64,000 bases of DNA from JAAURB01 sp049647265 (lineage in GTDB: Bacteria > Cyanobacteriota > Cyanobacteriia > Cyanobacteriales > Microcoleaceae), in contig JBARXJ010000071.1 of the NCBI GenBank assembly GCA_049647265.1, forward strand, positions 1 to 64,000. The letters run 5' to 3'. Positions 9,353 through 17,896 of the stretch are shown here, piece by piece. Both the position numbers and the translations under genes were made by a program. Position 1 is the stretch's first letter, and each line of letters begins with the position of its first letter. Below the pieces are notes generated by a model, which saw only the letters and a list, made by a program, of their open reading frames with translations, was not told where the DNA came from and ran no database searches.

Positions 9353-9610
9353 AATTCCACAACATAGTTATAAGGTATGATTAGGGGAAATGTGCCCTAA
9401 AAAATTAAATTATTATTTGTATTTTCTTCAAACCCTGATTCTATCGATAAGTTATCACTGAATTCTCGCAACACAGCTCAGTTTAAGTAGATTTAAAGGT
9501 AAAAAGAAATAAGGTATCTTGAAAATCTTCCTGAGAGGGGGATATTGACAAAAAAACAAAAGTATGCATAAGCCATCTCAGTGCATTTAAGTTGTAGTTT
9601 AAGCGATACG

Positions 9611-9636
9611 GCTTATGCCACGCTGCGCGAACGCAG
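9611..9636. repeat. GC-rich dispersed hairpin repeat
   Basis: The segment GCTTATGCCACGCTGCGCGA and the bases after it stand out as GC-rich in an AT-rich spacer. CTGCG (9623-9627) pairs with CGCAG (9632-9636) around a CGAA tetraloop. Similar elements are dispersed between genes of Nostoc- and Oscillatoria-type genomes. Confidence 0.55.
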
Positions 9637-9679
9637 TTGTTTAAAATCATATATTCAATGATCTATTTCAAAAATACTT

Positions 9680-9718
9680 TTGTCAATCCAGCCAAACTTG
9701 CTATACTATATATAGTAT
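9680..9718 (+). promoter_or_regulatory. Candidate promoter with palindromic -10 region
   Basis: TTGTCA (9680-9685) and TATACT (9702-9707) are 16 bases apart. The -10 box sits inside a perfect 16-bp palindrome, ATACTATA/TATAGTAT (9703-9718). This would give a leader of about 145 bases before the exoprotein ATG, and the palindrome could be a repressor site. Confidence 0.45.
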
Positions 9719-9860
9719 GAATATTAGTTAGGTCTCAGTCAACATTCTTTTAGACCTTATTAGGGTAGCATTGAGTTTTTAAACGATTTTCTCACAACTA
9801 AATGGATGATATAGGTAGCTCAGGGGCATCTAATTCCTACACTTAAAACCCTGCTTTCCT

Positions 9861-12800
9861 ATGAGAATTGTTCCGAACCTGTTCGGGCTTCAATTAATTG
9901 GAGCAACGGTTACGCTGTGTTTGCATCAATATTCTGTCTCGGCTCAATCTATCACCCCGGCTTCGGATGGCACTGGAACTCAAATTAATAATAATGGCAA
10001 CCGTTACGATATTGAAGGGGGTTCTCTCAGTAATGATAGTGAAAACCTATTTCATAGCTTTGAAAAGTTTGGTTTAGAAAACGGAGAAACGGCTAACTTC
10101 ATTTCTAACCCCGATATTCGCAACATTCTCGGACGGGTTACAGGTGGAGATGCCTCAATTATTCATGGTTTAATTCAAATTACAGGCGGTAACTCCAACC
10201 TATTTTTAATCAACCCAGCAGGCGTTATTTTTGGCGCGAATGCCAGTTTAAATCTTCCCGCTAACTTTACAGTGACCACCGCTACAGGCATTCAATTTGG
10301 TCAAAACTGGTTTAATGCTGTCGGCGATAATAACTATTCTACCTTAATTGGTACACCCAGCGGCTATAACTTTGATATATCCCAACCTGGCGTAATATTA
10401 AACGAAGCAAATCTCACTTTATCAGAAGGCAGTAACCTAACATTACTGGGTGGTACTGTGATAAATACCGGAGAATTATCAACTCCAGGCGGACAAATTA
10501 CCATCGCAGCAGTTGAAGGTGAAAACTTCGTTCGTATTTCCCAAGAAGGACAACTATTAAACTTAGAAATTACTCCTTTAGAAACATCATCGCAAAACTA
10601 TCCCATCACTCCCTTATCCTTACCGGAATTATTAACAGGCGGTGATAATAACTATTCTGCCAATAGCGTTGTTATTAGTAATGGTCAGGTAATCTTACAA
10701 AACTCAGATACAATTATACCAGAAGAAGCCGGAACTACAATAGCAGCGGGAATATTTGACGTTTCAGATAATAATACAGGCGGAACTGTTAATATTTTCA
10801 GTAGTAATTTTACTATTATTGAAAGCGATATTAATACAACAGGAGAGAATCTTAGCGGAAATGTATTTATAAATTCAGATAATAAGATCACGATTAATCA
10901 ACTGACAGCCGAAACTGAAAACCTGGAAATTATAGCAGCACAAGATATTGATTTTAACCAATTAACTACAGAAGGTTCTCTGACAGCCGAAACGAAAGAA
11001 GGTAATATTAATCGAATAGGTGATAATTCATTAATTACAGCGCAAACTGTCTTATTTCAAACCGGAGAAACAGGGAGTATTGGTACAGTAGATAATCCTG
11101 TATTGTTAGATTTTGAAAACCTGGAAGCGGTTGCTGGAAGTGGGGGAATATTTCTTGAAAATAACTCAGATTTAACGATTGGGAATGTTAGTGAAGAATT
11201 TACAGGAATTTCTACAACAGGCGGCGGTGACATCAACCTAAATGTCGAGGGTAATTTGACGGTTTTAGAAGATATCTCAACCGCTGTTTATGATGAGAAA
11301 AATGCGGGATATATTACGTTAAACAGTAGCGGAAATATAAATATTACAGAAGGTTTATTATTATCTTTTTCAGGAGAAGAAGTTTATAATGAATATGAAT
11401 ATTATGATGAATATTATGATGAATATTATTATAATTATGAATATTTAAATATTGGTGGAAATGGAGGTAATGTCACTCTAACCGCCGAAGGCGATATTAC
11501 TACAGGTTATATCTTCTCTAATTCCTATGGCGAAGGTAGGGGTGGAGATATTACACTCAATAGTAATACAGGAGAAATTAATACTACAAATTATTACTTA
11601 TATTCTTATTCTTCTCAGGGGGATGGAGGCGACATCACTCTCACTGCCGCAGGAGATATTACTACAGGTTATATCTTCTCTAATTCCTATGGCGAAGGTA
11701 GGGGTGGAGATATTACACTCAATAGTAATACAGGAGAAATTAATACTAAAGATGGTTCGTTAGATGCTGTTTCATTTGGGGAAGAGGGAGGTAATATTAC
11801 TCTTACTTCTGAGGGTAATATCACGACAGGCTATATTGATTCTTCTTCTTCAACTGGTACAAATGGAGGAGATATTACACTTAATAGTAATACTGGGAAA
11901 ATCAATACTATAAGTGGTTCATTGAACGCTACTGGCTATGATGGAGATGGCGGAAATATTACGCTGAAAGCAGAAGGCGATATTACTACAAGCGGTATTT
12001 CTTCTAGTTCTTATGGTATTGTTGAGAATGATATCGGTGGACGAGGTGGAAATATTACACTTAACAGTAATACTGGTGAAATTAATACGGTAGGTGATGT
12101 ATATAGTTCATTAGATTCTAGTTCTTATTTTGGAGATGGGGGGAATATCTCTATCGAAGCTTTTAACCGTATTACAGTACCTAATGTCAATTCCTCCGGA
12201 GATCGAAATGGCGGTAACATTAATATTATTAGTGAAGTTGGTGATATTGATACAGATGAAATTAATTATTCTAGTTCTTATGGAACTCCAGGAAACTTAA
12301 ATATTCAAGCCTATTCCGGTAGTATTGAGTGGGGAGAAATTAGTTCTAGGAATCTAACCATTACCTCGGACGGTGAAGATAATCCATTTACGAATAATAA
12401 TCCCGAAGCGAGTATAAATTCTGATGCTAATTTAATTAGTAATCAACGGAATGAAGTGATCTTAGATGCTCACAATGATATTACCCTCAATCAAGCCATT
12501 GAATCCGATTCAATCTCTGTTTTAGAACTTAGAGCCGGACGCAATATTAATATTAACGCCGATATTGATACCTCGGCAAGTAATGGAGATATTAATTTAA
12601 CAGCAAATGCAGGCGGTGCTAATCCAGAATACAGAGAATCAGGCACTGGAAATATCATCATGCAACCCGATACAGTATTGAATGCAGGGGCAGGAGATAT
12701 TCGACTCCTTATTGGAAATTTTGGAGAGGTTGAAAATATCGGTGATATTACAATTGCTAACATACAAACAACTGGAAATGTTAGCGTTGATGCTCGTGGC

Positions 12801-15800
12801 GGTAATATAATATCGGCTGCAAATGATTCATTGATTACAGCAAACTCAGGCAGTTTTCAGACAAAAGACACTGGTACTATTGGCTCAGAAATTAATCCGA
12901 TTCATCTGAACATTAATACCCTAGAAGGTACGACAGGCAGCGGTGGTGCATTTTTAAATTCTCCCAACCAAGGAATTACAATTACTGAGTTTACCACCTT
13001 TAATAATGGGGATATTAGTGTTACCGCTCAGGGTAATATCATTGCTGAAGGTACTCTCAGTACAAGCAATGCCATTTCTTCTTCGGCAGCGACAAGTACG
13101 ACTGGAAATATTACGCTAGAGAGTATTGACGGCGATATTAATACGACAGGTGGCTTATTAGATTCAGCAAATGTTAGTGATGGAGATGCAGGAGATATTA
13201 CACTAACTGCTCGCGAAAATATTACAACGGGTAATATAAGTTCTAATTCATTTTATGGTCAAAGTGGAGATATTGATCTCAGCAGCAATACAGGTGAAAT
13301 TAATACAATTGGTGGTTTATTAAACTCTTCTAATAGTGGTGGAATTGCAGGAAATGTCACCTTAACTGCTCCAGGGAATATTATTACAGGTGATATAAAA
13401 TCTAATTCATTCGGTGCAGATATAGGTGGAGATATTACCCTGAGAAGTACCAATGGTTCAATTGACACCACTGGGGGTATATTAGAATCATCTACCACTA
13501 ATGGAACTGCCGGAAATGTCTTTATAACTGCACAAGAAAATATTATAACAGGTGATATTTATTCGACCGGATTCAAAGTAGAATTTACTACTTCCTCTCT
13601 TTCTGCTGACCCAGTTACGGCAGATTTTGAAAGTGATGAAAATAGCACTTTTGAGAGTACTAATAGCGAGATTGAGATTACCAATAATTCTATTCAAGGA
13701 AATGGAGGAAATATTACCCTTGAGAGTACTAATGGAGAAATTAATACCACGGGTGGTTTCTTTCGCTCTCTTGCTAGTGGAAACGGAGGAAATATTACTT
13801 TAAATGCATTGAGTCATATTCGTGTAGGTGATCTTAGCTCTGATTCAACAGACGATGGTAGAGGTGGGGATATTAGCATTAACTCTCAACAGGGAGAAAT
13901 CACAACCTCTAGCCTACTTTCTTCTTCAGAGGAAGGAACAGGAGGAAATATCAGTTTAGATGCAGCCGGACATATCGAAACTCAAAGTATTCTTTCACAG
14001 GGTTTACAACGCGGCGGCGATATTACAATTAATAGCGATAGCCAGAATAGTATCAATATTTTAGGTGATTTACAGACCTTTTCTGAGCAAGGGACAGCCG
14101 GAAATATTACCCTTTCTGCTCCCGGAAATATTACTATTCAAAATGTAACTTCTTTTGGTCAAACCGAAAGTGGTAATTTAATTATTAATAGTGAAGGTAG
14201 TATATCCACAGAATCTGTTACCACTCAAGCAGATAACGGGCCGAGTGGTAATATTATTATTAATGGTGAGAATATAGCGACTGGAAATGTTTCTTCTATT
14301 GGTACAGATAGTGCCGGAATTATTGAAATTACTGCCACAGATGGTTCTGTCACCACAGAAGATATTACATCAAGTTCGAGTGAAGGCGATGCAGGGGGAA
14401 TTGATATTGAAGCAACAGATAATATTAATACCGAAGATCAAACGGTAGAGTCGGAAGAAGGGGATTCAACAATTGAGAATACAGCCGGAAATGATATTAA
14501 TACAGACAATCAAACGGCTATAGCTTCGGATGGTAATTCAGCAATTGATAATACTGCCGAGAATAATATTAATACAGACAATCAAACCGCTGAGACGAAT
14601 AATGGTGATGCTAGTGTTAGTAATACCGCCGAGAATAATATTAATACAGACAATCAAACCGCTGAGACAAATAATGGTAATTCAGCCATTGATAATACCG
14701 CTGAGAATGATATTAATGTCAATAATCAAACTGCCAGAACACAAGAGGGCAATGCTAGTATTGAGAATACCGCTGAGAATGATATTAATGTCAATAATCA
14801 AACCGCCACTACACAACAGGGGAATGCGAGTATTAATAATACTGCCGGAAACGATATTAATGTCAATAGTCAAACGGCTATTACAGAAGAAGGAACCGCT
14901 ACAATTGAAAATAATGCAGGCGGTGAAGTTAATGTAGGAAATCAAACCGCAACTCAAGATGGTAATCCCGGTACAATTATTAATCAAGAAGGAGATTCTA
15001 ATCCACAAACTGAGATTCAAGAGAGTAATTATGATACTATTATTAATCAAGAATCTATCTCAAATTCAGATAATTATGATTCAACCAATCTCTCTAATAA
15101 TTCAACTCAAACATTAGTTATTTCTGAGGAAGAATCTATTTATTTATCTCAACAAACAGGAGAATCAGATTTATTGCGAGTCAATCGTGTCAATACAGTG
15201 GAAACAGACATACAGGCATCTTCTGATACTGATGGTGATAATTTGAGTTCAGATTCAGATAATATTAATAGCTTAAATCTTGCTGCTATCAGTCCGTTAT
15301 CTATTGCTTCTGCTGATGCTGTTACCCGTATAGAATCTAGTCGCAATCAAGAATTTGCCGATCACTTTGGTGAAGATTTTGCTGAGACAGATTTAACGAC
15401 TGAAGATGTCCGAAATGTCTTAGATGATATTACCCAAAAAACCGGAACTCGTTCAGCCATTGTTTATGTAACGTTGGCAAATAATCAACTAGAGTTGGTT
15501 ATATTTACAAGTGAGAGTCAACCTTTATTTTACCGCGTTGAAGTGCCACGAGAAGAATTATTAAAAGTAGCGAGAAAGTTTCATCAGGAAGTCGCAAATC
15601 CTCGGATGTCTCAACGTTATTTAAAGCCAGCACAACAGCTTTATGATTGGTTAATTCGTCCAATTGACGCTCATTTAAAACAAGCCAATATTGATACAAT
15701 ATTATTCAGTTTAGATCGGGGATTACGGGGATTACCAATCGCAGCAATACATGATGGCGAACAGTTTTTAATTGAGAAATATAGCCTCAGTTTAATTCCG

Positions 15801-16517
15801 AGTGTGAGTTTGATTAATACCAATTATAGCTCTCTTGCAAATACTGAAGTTTTAGCCATGGGGGCAAGTGAATTTACACAACTTGAACCTTTACCTAACG
15901 TTCCGATTGAACTTGAAATAATTACTCAAAGACGCTGGCTAGGTGATTCTTTTCTCAATCAAGAGTTTACTCGTGACAACTTAATGAATCAGCGTCAAAA
16001 CAATTCTTATTCGATTATTCATCTCGCGACTCATAGTGATTTTTCTAGGCAAAATCCGGATGAATCTTATATTCAACTCTGGCAAGATGAACAGTTAAAG
16101 TTCAATCAATTAAGAACCTCTTTATTGTCAAATTCTCCACTTGAAATGCTTGTTCTTTCCAGTTGTCGGACGGCGGTAGGAGATGAAAAAGCAGAAATGG
16201 GGTTTGCAGGCTTAGCGGTACAAGCGCAAGTGAAAACTGCCTTAGCGAGTTTGTGGTATGTTGATGATAGAGGAACTTTGGCGTTGATGAGTGAGTTTTA
16301 TCGTCATTTGGATGGGAGTCCAATTAAGGCGGGGGCGTTACGAAAAGCTCAATTAGCCATGATTCAAGGGACTGTTGAAGAGATCGAAACTCAGCTTATA
16401 GCCAATCAATCTCTTGATGAGATTACATCATCCCCAGTAGCGAATTCTTTAAGCAGTTTAGACTTGTCTCATCCTTACTATTGGTCTGCTTTTACTATGA
16501 TTGGGAGTCCTTGGTAA
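9861..16517 (+). CDS. Two-partner-secretion exoprotein with C-terminal CHAT domain
   Basis: A 2218-residue giant protein. It has an N-terminal signal peptide ending near VSAQS (residue 30), then a filamentous-haemagglutinin TPS domain (about 30-260) with the NPAGVIFG motif near residue 118. A long beta-helix-like Ser/Asn/Gly-rich region follows, built of units resembling GGDITLNSNTGEINT. Within it lie a Tyr/Asp/Glu-rich tract (about 508-532), at least four 54-residue tandem units (about 535-755) and 24-residue Asn-rich repeats (about 1517-1700). The C-terminus (about 1840-2218) is a CHAT caspase-like domain with the dyad His2058 (HLATH) and Cys2102 (SSCRTA). Export should need a TpsB/Omp85-type partner, which is not in the window. 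TPS-CHAT fusions are known in cyanobacteria; their substrate and the timing of cleavage are not. Start: ATG 9861, no strong Shine-Dalgarno sequence. Confidence 0.9.
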   Translation: MRIVPNLFGLQLIGATVTLCLHQYSVSAQSITPASDGTGTQINNNGNRYDIEGGSLSNDSENLFHSFEKFGLENGETANFISNPDIRNILGRVTGGDASIIHGLIQITGGNSNLFLINPAGVIFGANASLNLPANFTVTTATGIQFGQNWFNAVGDNNYSTLIGTPSGYNFDISQPGVILNEANLTLSEGSNLTLLGGTVINTGELSTPGGQITIAAVEGENFVRISQEGQLLNLEITPLETSSQNYPITPLSLPELLTGGDNNYSANSVVISNGQVILQNSDTIIPEEAGTTIAAGIFDVSDNNTGGTVNIFSSNFTIIESDINTTGENLSGNVFINSDNKITINQLTAETENLEIIAAQDIDFNQLTTEGSLTAETKEGNINRIGDNSLITAQTVLFQTGETGSIGTVDNPVLLDFENLEAVAGSGGIFLENNSDLTIGNVSEEFTGISTTGGGDINLNVEGNLTVLEDISTAVYDEKNAGYITLNSSGNINITEGLLLSFSGEEVYNEYEYYDEYYDEYYYNYEYLNIGGNGGNVTLTAEGDITTGYIFSNSYGEGRGGDITLNSNTGEINTTNYYLYSYSSQGDGGDITLTAAGDITTGYIFSNSYGEGRGGDITLNSNTGEINTKDGSLDAVSFGEEGGNITLTSEGNITTGYIDSSSSTGTNGGDITLNSNTGKINTISGSLNATGYDGDGGNITLKAEGDITTSGISSSSYGIVENDIGGRGGNITLNSNTGEINTVGDVYSSLDSSSYFGDGGNISIEAFNRITVPNVNSSGDRNGGNINIISEVGDIDTDEINYSSSYGTPGNLNIQAYSGSIEWGEISSRNLTITSDGEDNPFTNNNPEASINSDANLISNQRNEVILDAHNDITLNQAIESDSISVLELRAGRNININADIDTSASNGDINLTANAGGANPEYRESGTGNIIMQPDTVLNAGAGDIRLLIGNFGEVENIGDITIANIQTTGNVSVDARGGNIISAANDSLITANSGSFQTKDTGTIGSEINPIHLNINTLEGTTGSGGAFLNSPNQGITITEFTTFNNGDISVTAQGNIIAEGTLSTSNAISSSAATSTTGNITLESIDGDINTTGGLLDSANVSDGDAGDITLTARENITTGNISSNSFYGQSGDIDLSSNTGEINTIGGLLNSSNSGGIAGNVTLTAPGNIITGDIKSNSFGADIGGDITLRSTNGSIDTTGGILESSTTNGTAGNVFITAQENIITGDIYSTGFKVEFTTSSLSADPVTADFESDENSTFESTNSEIEITNNSIQGNGGNITLESTNGEINTTGGFFRSLASGNGGNITLNALSHIRVGDLSSDSTDDGRGGDISINSQQGEITTSSLLSSSEEGTGGNISLDAAGHIETQSILSQGLQRGGDITINSDSQNSINILGDLQTFSEQGTAGNITLSAPGNITIQNVTSFGQTESGNLIINSEGSISTESVTTQADNGPSGNIIINGENIATGNVSSIGTDSAGIIEITATDGSVTTEDITSSSSEGDAGGIDIEATDNINTEDQTVESEEGDSTIENTAGNDINTDNQTAIASDGNSAIDNTAENNINTDNQTAETNNGDASVSNTAENNINTDNQTAETNNGNSAIDNTAENDINVNNQTARTQEGNASIENTAENDINVNNQTATTQQGNASINNTAGNDINVNSQTAITEEGTATIENNAGGEVNVGNQTATQDGNPGTIINQEGDSNPQTEIQESNYDTIINQESISNSDNYDSTNLSNNSTQTLVISEEESIYLSQQTGESDLLRVNRVNTVETDIQASSDTDGDNLSSDSDNINSLNLAAISPLSIASADAVTRIESSRNQEFADHFGEDFAETDLTTEDVRNVLDDITQKTGTRSAIVYVTLANNQLELVIFTSESQPLFYRVEVPREELLKVARKFHQEVANPRMSQRYLKPAQQLYDWLIRPIDAHLKQANIDTILFSLDRGLRGLPIAAIHDGEQFLIEKYSLSLIPSVSLINTNYSSLANTEVLAMGASEFTQLEPLPNVPIELEIITQRRWLGDSFLNQEFTRDNLMNQRQNNSYSIIHLATHSDFSRQNPDESYIQLWQDEQLKFNQLRTSLLSNSPLEMLVLSSCRTAVGDEKAEMGFAGLAVQAQVKTALASLWYVDDRGTLALMSEFYRHLDGSPIKAGALRKAQLAMIQGTVEEIETQLIANQSLDEITSSPVANSLSSLDLSHPYYWSAFTMIGSPW
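11493..11748 (+). repeat. Recent 162-bp tandem duplication inside the exoprotein gene
   Basis: Bases 11493-11586 and 11655-11748 are identical over 94 bases and are offset by exactly 162 bases (54 codons, so the frame is kept). Neighbouring 54-residue units at about 11790 and 11950 are similar only at protein level, so this pair is the youngest event. Confidence 0.85.
14410..14958 (+). repeat. 72-bp (24-residue) tandem repeats in the exoprotein
   Basis: About seven units of 24 residues with the core NTAENNINTDNQTAETNNG, slowly diverging from NINTDNQTA to DINVNNQTA forms. Two adjacent copies (from about 14551 and 14623) are nearly identical at DNA level. Confidence 0.85.
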
Positions 16518-16527
16518 TATGGATTGA

Positions 16528-16557
16528 TAGTTGTTAGTTTTTAGTTGTTAGTTTTTA
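16528..16557. repeat. Heptamer repeat block
   Basis: Alternating TAGTTGT/TAGTTTT units follow the exoprotein stop. They use the same unit as the block at 2296-2325. No transcription-terminator hairpin is visible here. Confidence 0.6.
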
Positions 16558-16628
16558 TAGGATTAGCGGCTTATTTTATATAAAGATTTTAGGTACAATA
16601 TTCGTATAAAAAATATCCAGCTTCAGTC

Positions 16629-17225
16629 ATGGTTGCCAATCCAAGTCAAAATTATATGTCCCCAGAAGAGTATCTGGCTTTTGAAGAAAATAGTCCGGTT
16701 AAACATGAATATGTGAAGGGATATATTTATGAAGTTTATGATTATGACATGGCAGGCGCAAGCGATGCTCATGTTACAATTTCTCTTAACTTAGCTTCTC
16801 TGCTGAGAAATCATGTCCGAGGCACTGGCTGTCGGGTATATATGGCGGATATGAAAGCTTATATTGAAACTAACGATATTTATTATTATCCAGATGTGAT
16901 GGTGACTTGCGATGCTAGGGATAGAGAATTTACAAATTATAAAAAGTACCCCAGTTTAATTATAGAAGTATTGTCTCCCAGCACAGAAGGAAATGACCGA
17001 GGTGATAAGTTTCATCAATATATTACACTTAATACCTTACAAGAATATGTTTTAATTAGTCAGCAACATCAACGCTTAGACTGTTTTCGCCGTAACTCCG
17101 AGGGAATTTGGACAGTCCAATTCTATACTCCAGGTCGTGATGTTCACTTGCAAAGTATTGATTTTCATACCAGTCTTGAGGCTGTATACGAAGATGTCAC
17201 CTTTGCAGAAAATGGGACACAATGA
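16629..17225 (+). CDS. Uma2-family (DUF820) endonuclease-like protein
   Basis: A 198-residue protein of the Uma2 family, which is greatly expanded in cyanobacteria and has a PD-(D/E)xK nuclease fold. It starts with the family-typical MSPEEYLAFEENSPVKHEYV. The putative active site is YPDVMV (Asp) followed by IIEVLSPST (Glu) and a later Lys in GDKFHQY. The cellular role is unknown; links to mobile elements or restriction are speculative. The ATG at 16629 is the first in frame. It is followed at about 135 bases by a YbjN-like gene with no clear functional link. Confidence 0.88.
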   Translation: MVANPSQNYMSPEEYLAFEENSPVKHEYVKGYIYEVYDYDMAGASDAHVTISLNLASLLRNHVRGTGCRVYMADMKAYIETNDIYYYPDVMVTCDARDREFTNYKKYPSLIIEVLSPSTEGNDRGDKFHQYITLNTLQEYVLISQQHQRLDCFRRNSEGIWTVQFYTPGRDVHLQSIDFHTSLEAVYEDVTFAENGTQ

Positions 17226-17360
17226 TGATCGGTTGATATTTTAAATCCCTGGGACTGACTTCAATATTCTACATTGCTCGCCATCTCGGTCTAACATCAG
17301 GCAAAAAGCAGGATACTATAGGTGCAGATATCGTTTCTAGAAAGAGGCAATCATATTGCT

Positions 17361-17831
17361 ATGGCTACAACTCAACAACCTAACTTAGAACAAACAACCG
17401 AAGAGTTAATCGATGAAGGGACTCCCATCAGCTACACTGAGGAGATTGAAACCGTAATTGCGGGTTTAGCAAATGAACAAAAAGTGATGGTGGGTCAGGG
17501 AGAAGCAGGCCATCTCTGGAAGTTTTACTATGGCAGTGCAGAAGTTTTTGTACAATTAACCGGAGACACCGATGATGATACCTTAGCGGTTTGGTCTCCA
17601 GTCCTACCGTTGCCTGCTAAAAATGAAGAACAGTTAATGCGAAAACTCCTGCAGATGAATTGGCTATCGACCTATGAATCTCATTTTGCCTTTACTGATA
17701 ATCAGGTCGTGGTTTTGTCTAACCGTACTTTAACCGGAATTACCCCCAGTGAGATTTCTCGCATTATTACGGTCGTTGCCACAATTGCCGATGACAATGA
17801 TGACGACTTACAAGCAGAATTTGGTCAATAA
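17361..17831 (+). CDS. YbjN/CesT-like small acidic protein
   Basis: 156 residues from ATG 17361, preceded by a weak AGAGG; a frame extension to 17322 exists but looks spurious. The protein is acidic, with Glu/Thr-rich ends and an Asp/Glu-rich C-terminus. The core pattern (VWSPVLPLP, then NWLSTYESHFAF and LTGITPSEI) resembles the YbjN / type III chaperone-like fold common in cyanobacteria, where these proteins may act as chaperones. No partner can be named. The gene ends just before a hairpin shared with the convergent glycosyltransferase gene. Confidence 0.75.
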   Translation: MATTQQPNLEQTTEELIDEGTPISYTEEIETVIAGLANEQKVMVGQGEAGHLWKFYYGSAEVFVQLTGDTDDDTLAVWSPVLPLPAKNEEQLMRKLLQMNWLSTYESHFAFTDNQVVVLSNRTLTGITPSEISRIITVVATIADDNDDDLQAEFGQ

Positions 17832-17861
17832 CATTTGAGTTAATTGATTGTAATCACCCGT

Positions 17862-17885
17862 CGGGTTAATGCGTCTATTAACCCG
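17862..17885. terminator. Bidirectional hairpin between convergent genes
   Basis: A perfect 9-bp inverted repeat CGGGTTAAT/ATTAACCCG with a 6-base loop lies between the stops of the YbjN-like and GT4 genes. T-runs on either side are weak, so it may stop transcription in both directions with modest strength. Confidence 0.6.
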
Positions 17886-17896
17886 CGATAATTTTA

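Larger units (their letters stand above)
9131..9860. other. Long intergenic region upstream of the giant exoprotein gene
   Basis: 730 bases without a credible gene. It contains two promoter-like pairs (9323-9352 and 9680-9707), a GC-rich hairpin of the dispersed cyanobacterial type (9611-9636) and a 16-bp palindrome (9703-9718), each listed separately. The rest is AT-rich. Confidence 0.6.

Noticed and set aside
14410..14958. Regular repeats considered as a CRISPR array
   Set aside because: The units are contiguous 72-bp coding repeats without unique spacers and keep one reading frame; no cas genes are present.
14530..15050. Frames on both strands across the 72-bp repeats
   Set aside because: They exist only because the repeat period is a multiple of three; composition is that of a shifted or antisense reading of the exoprotein.
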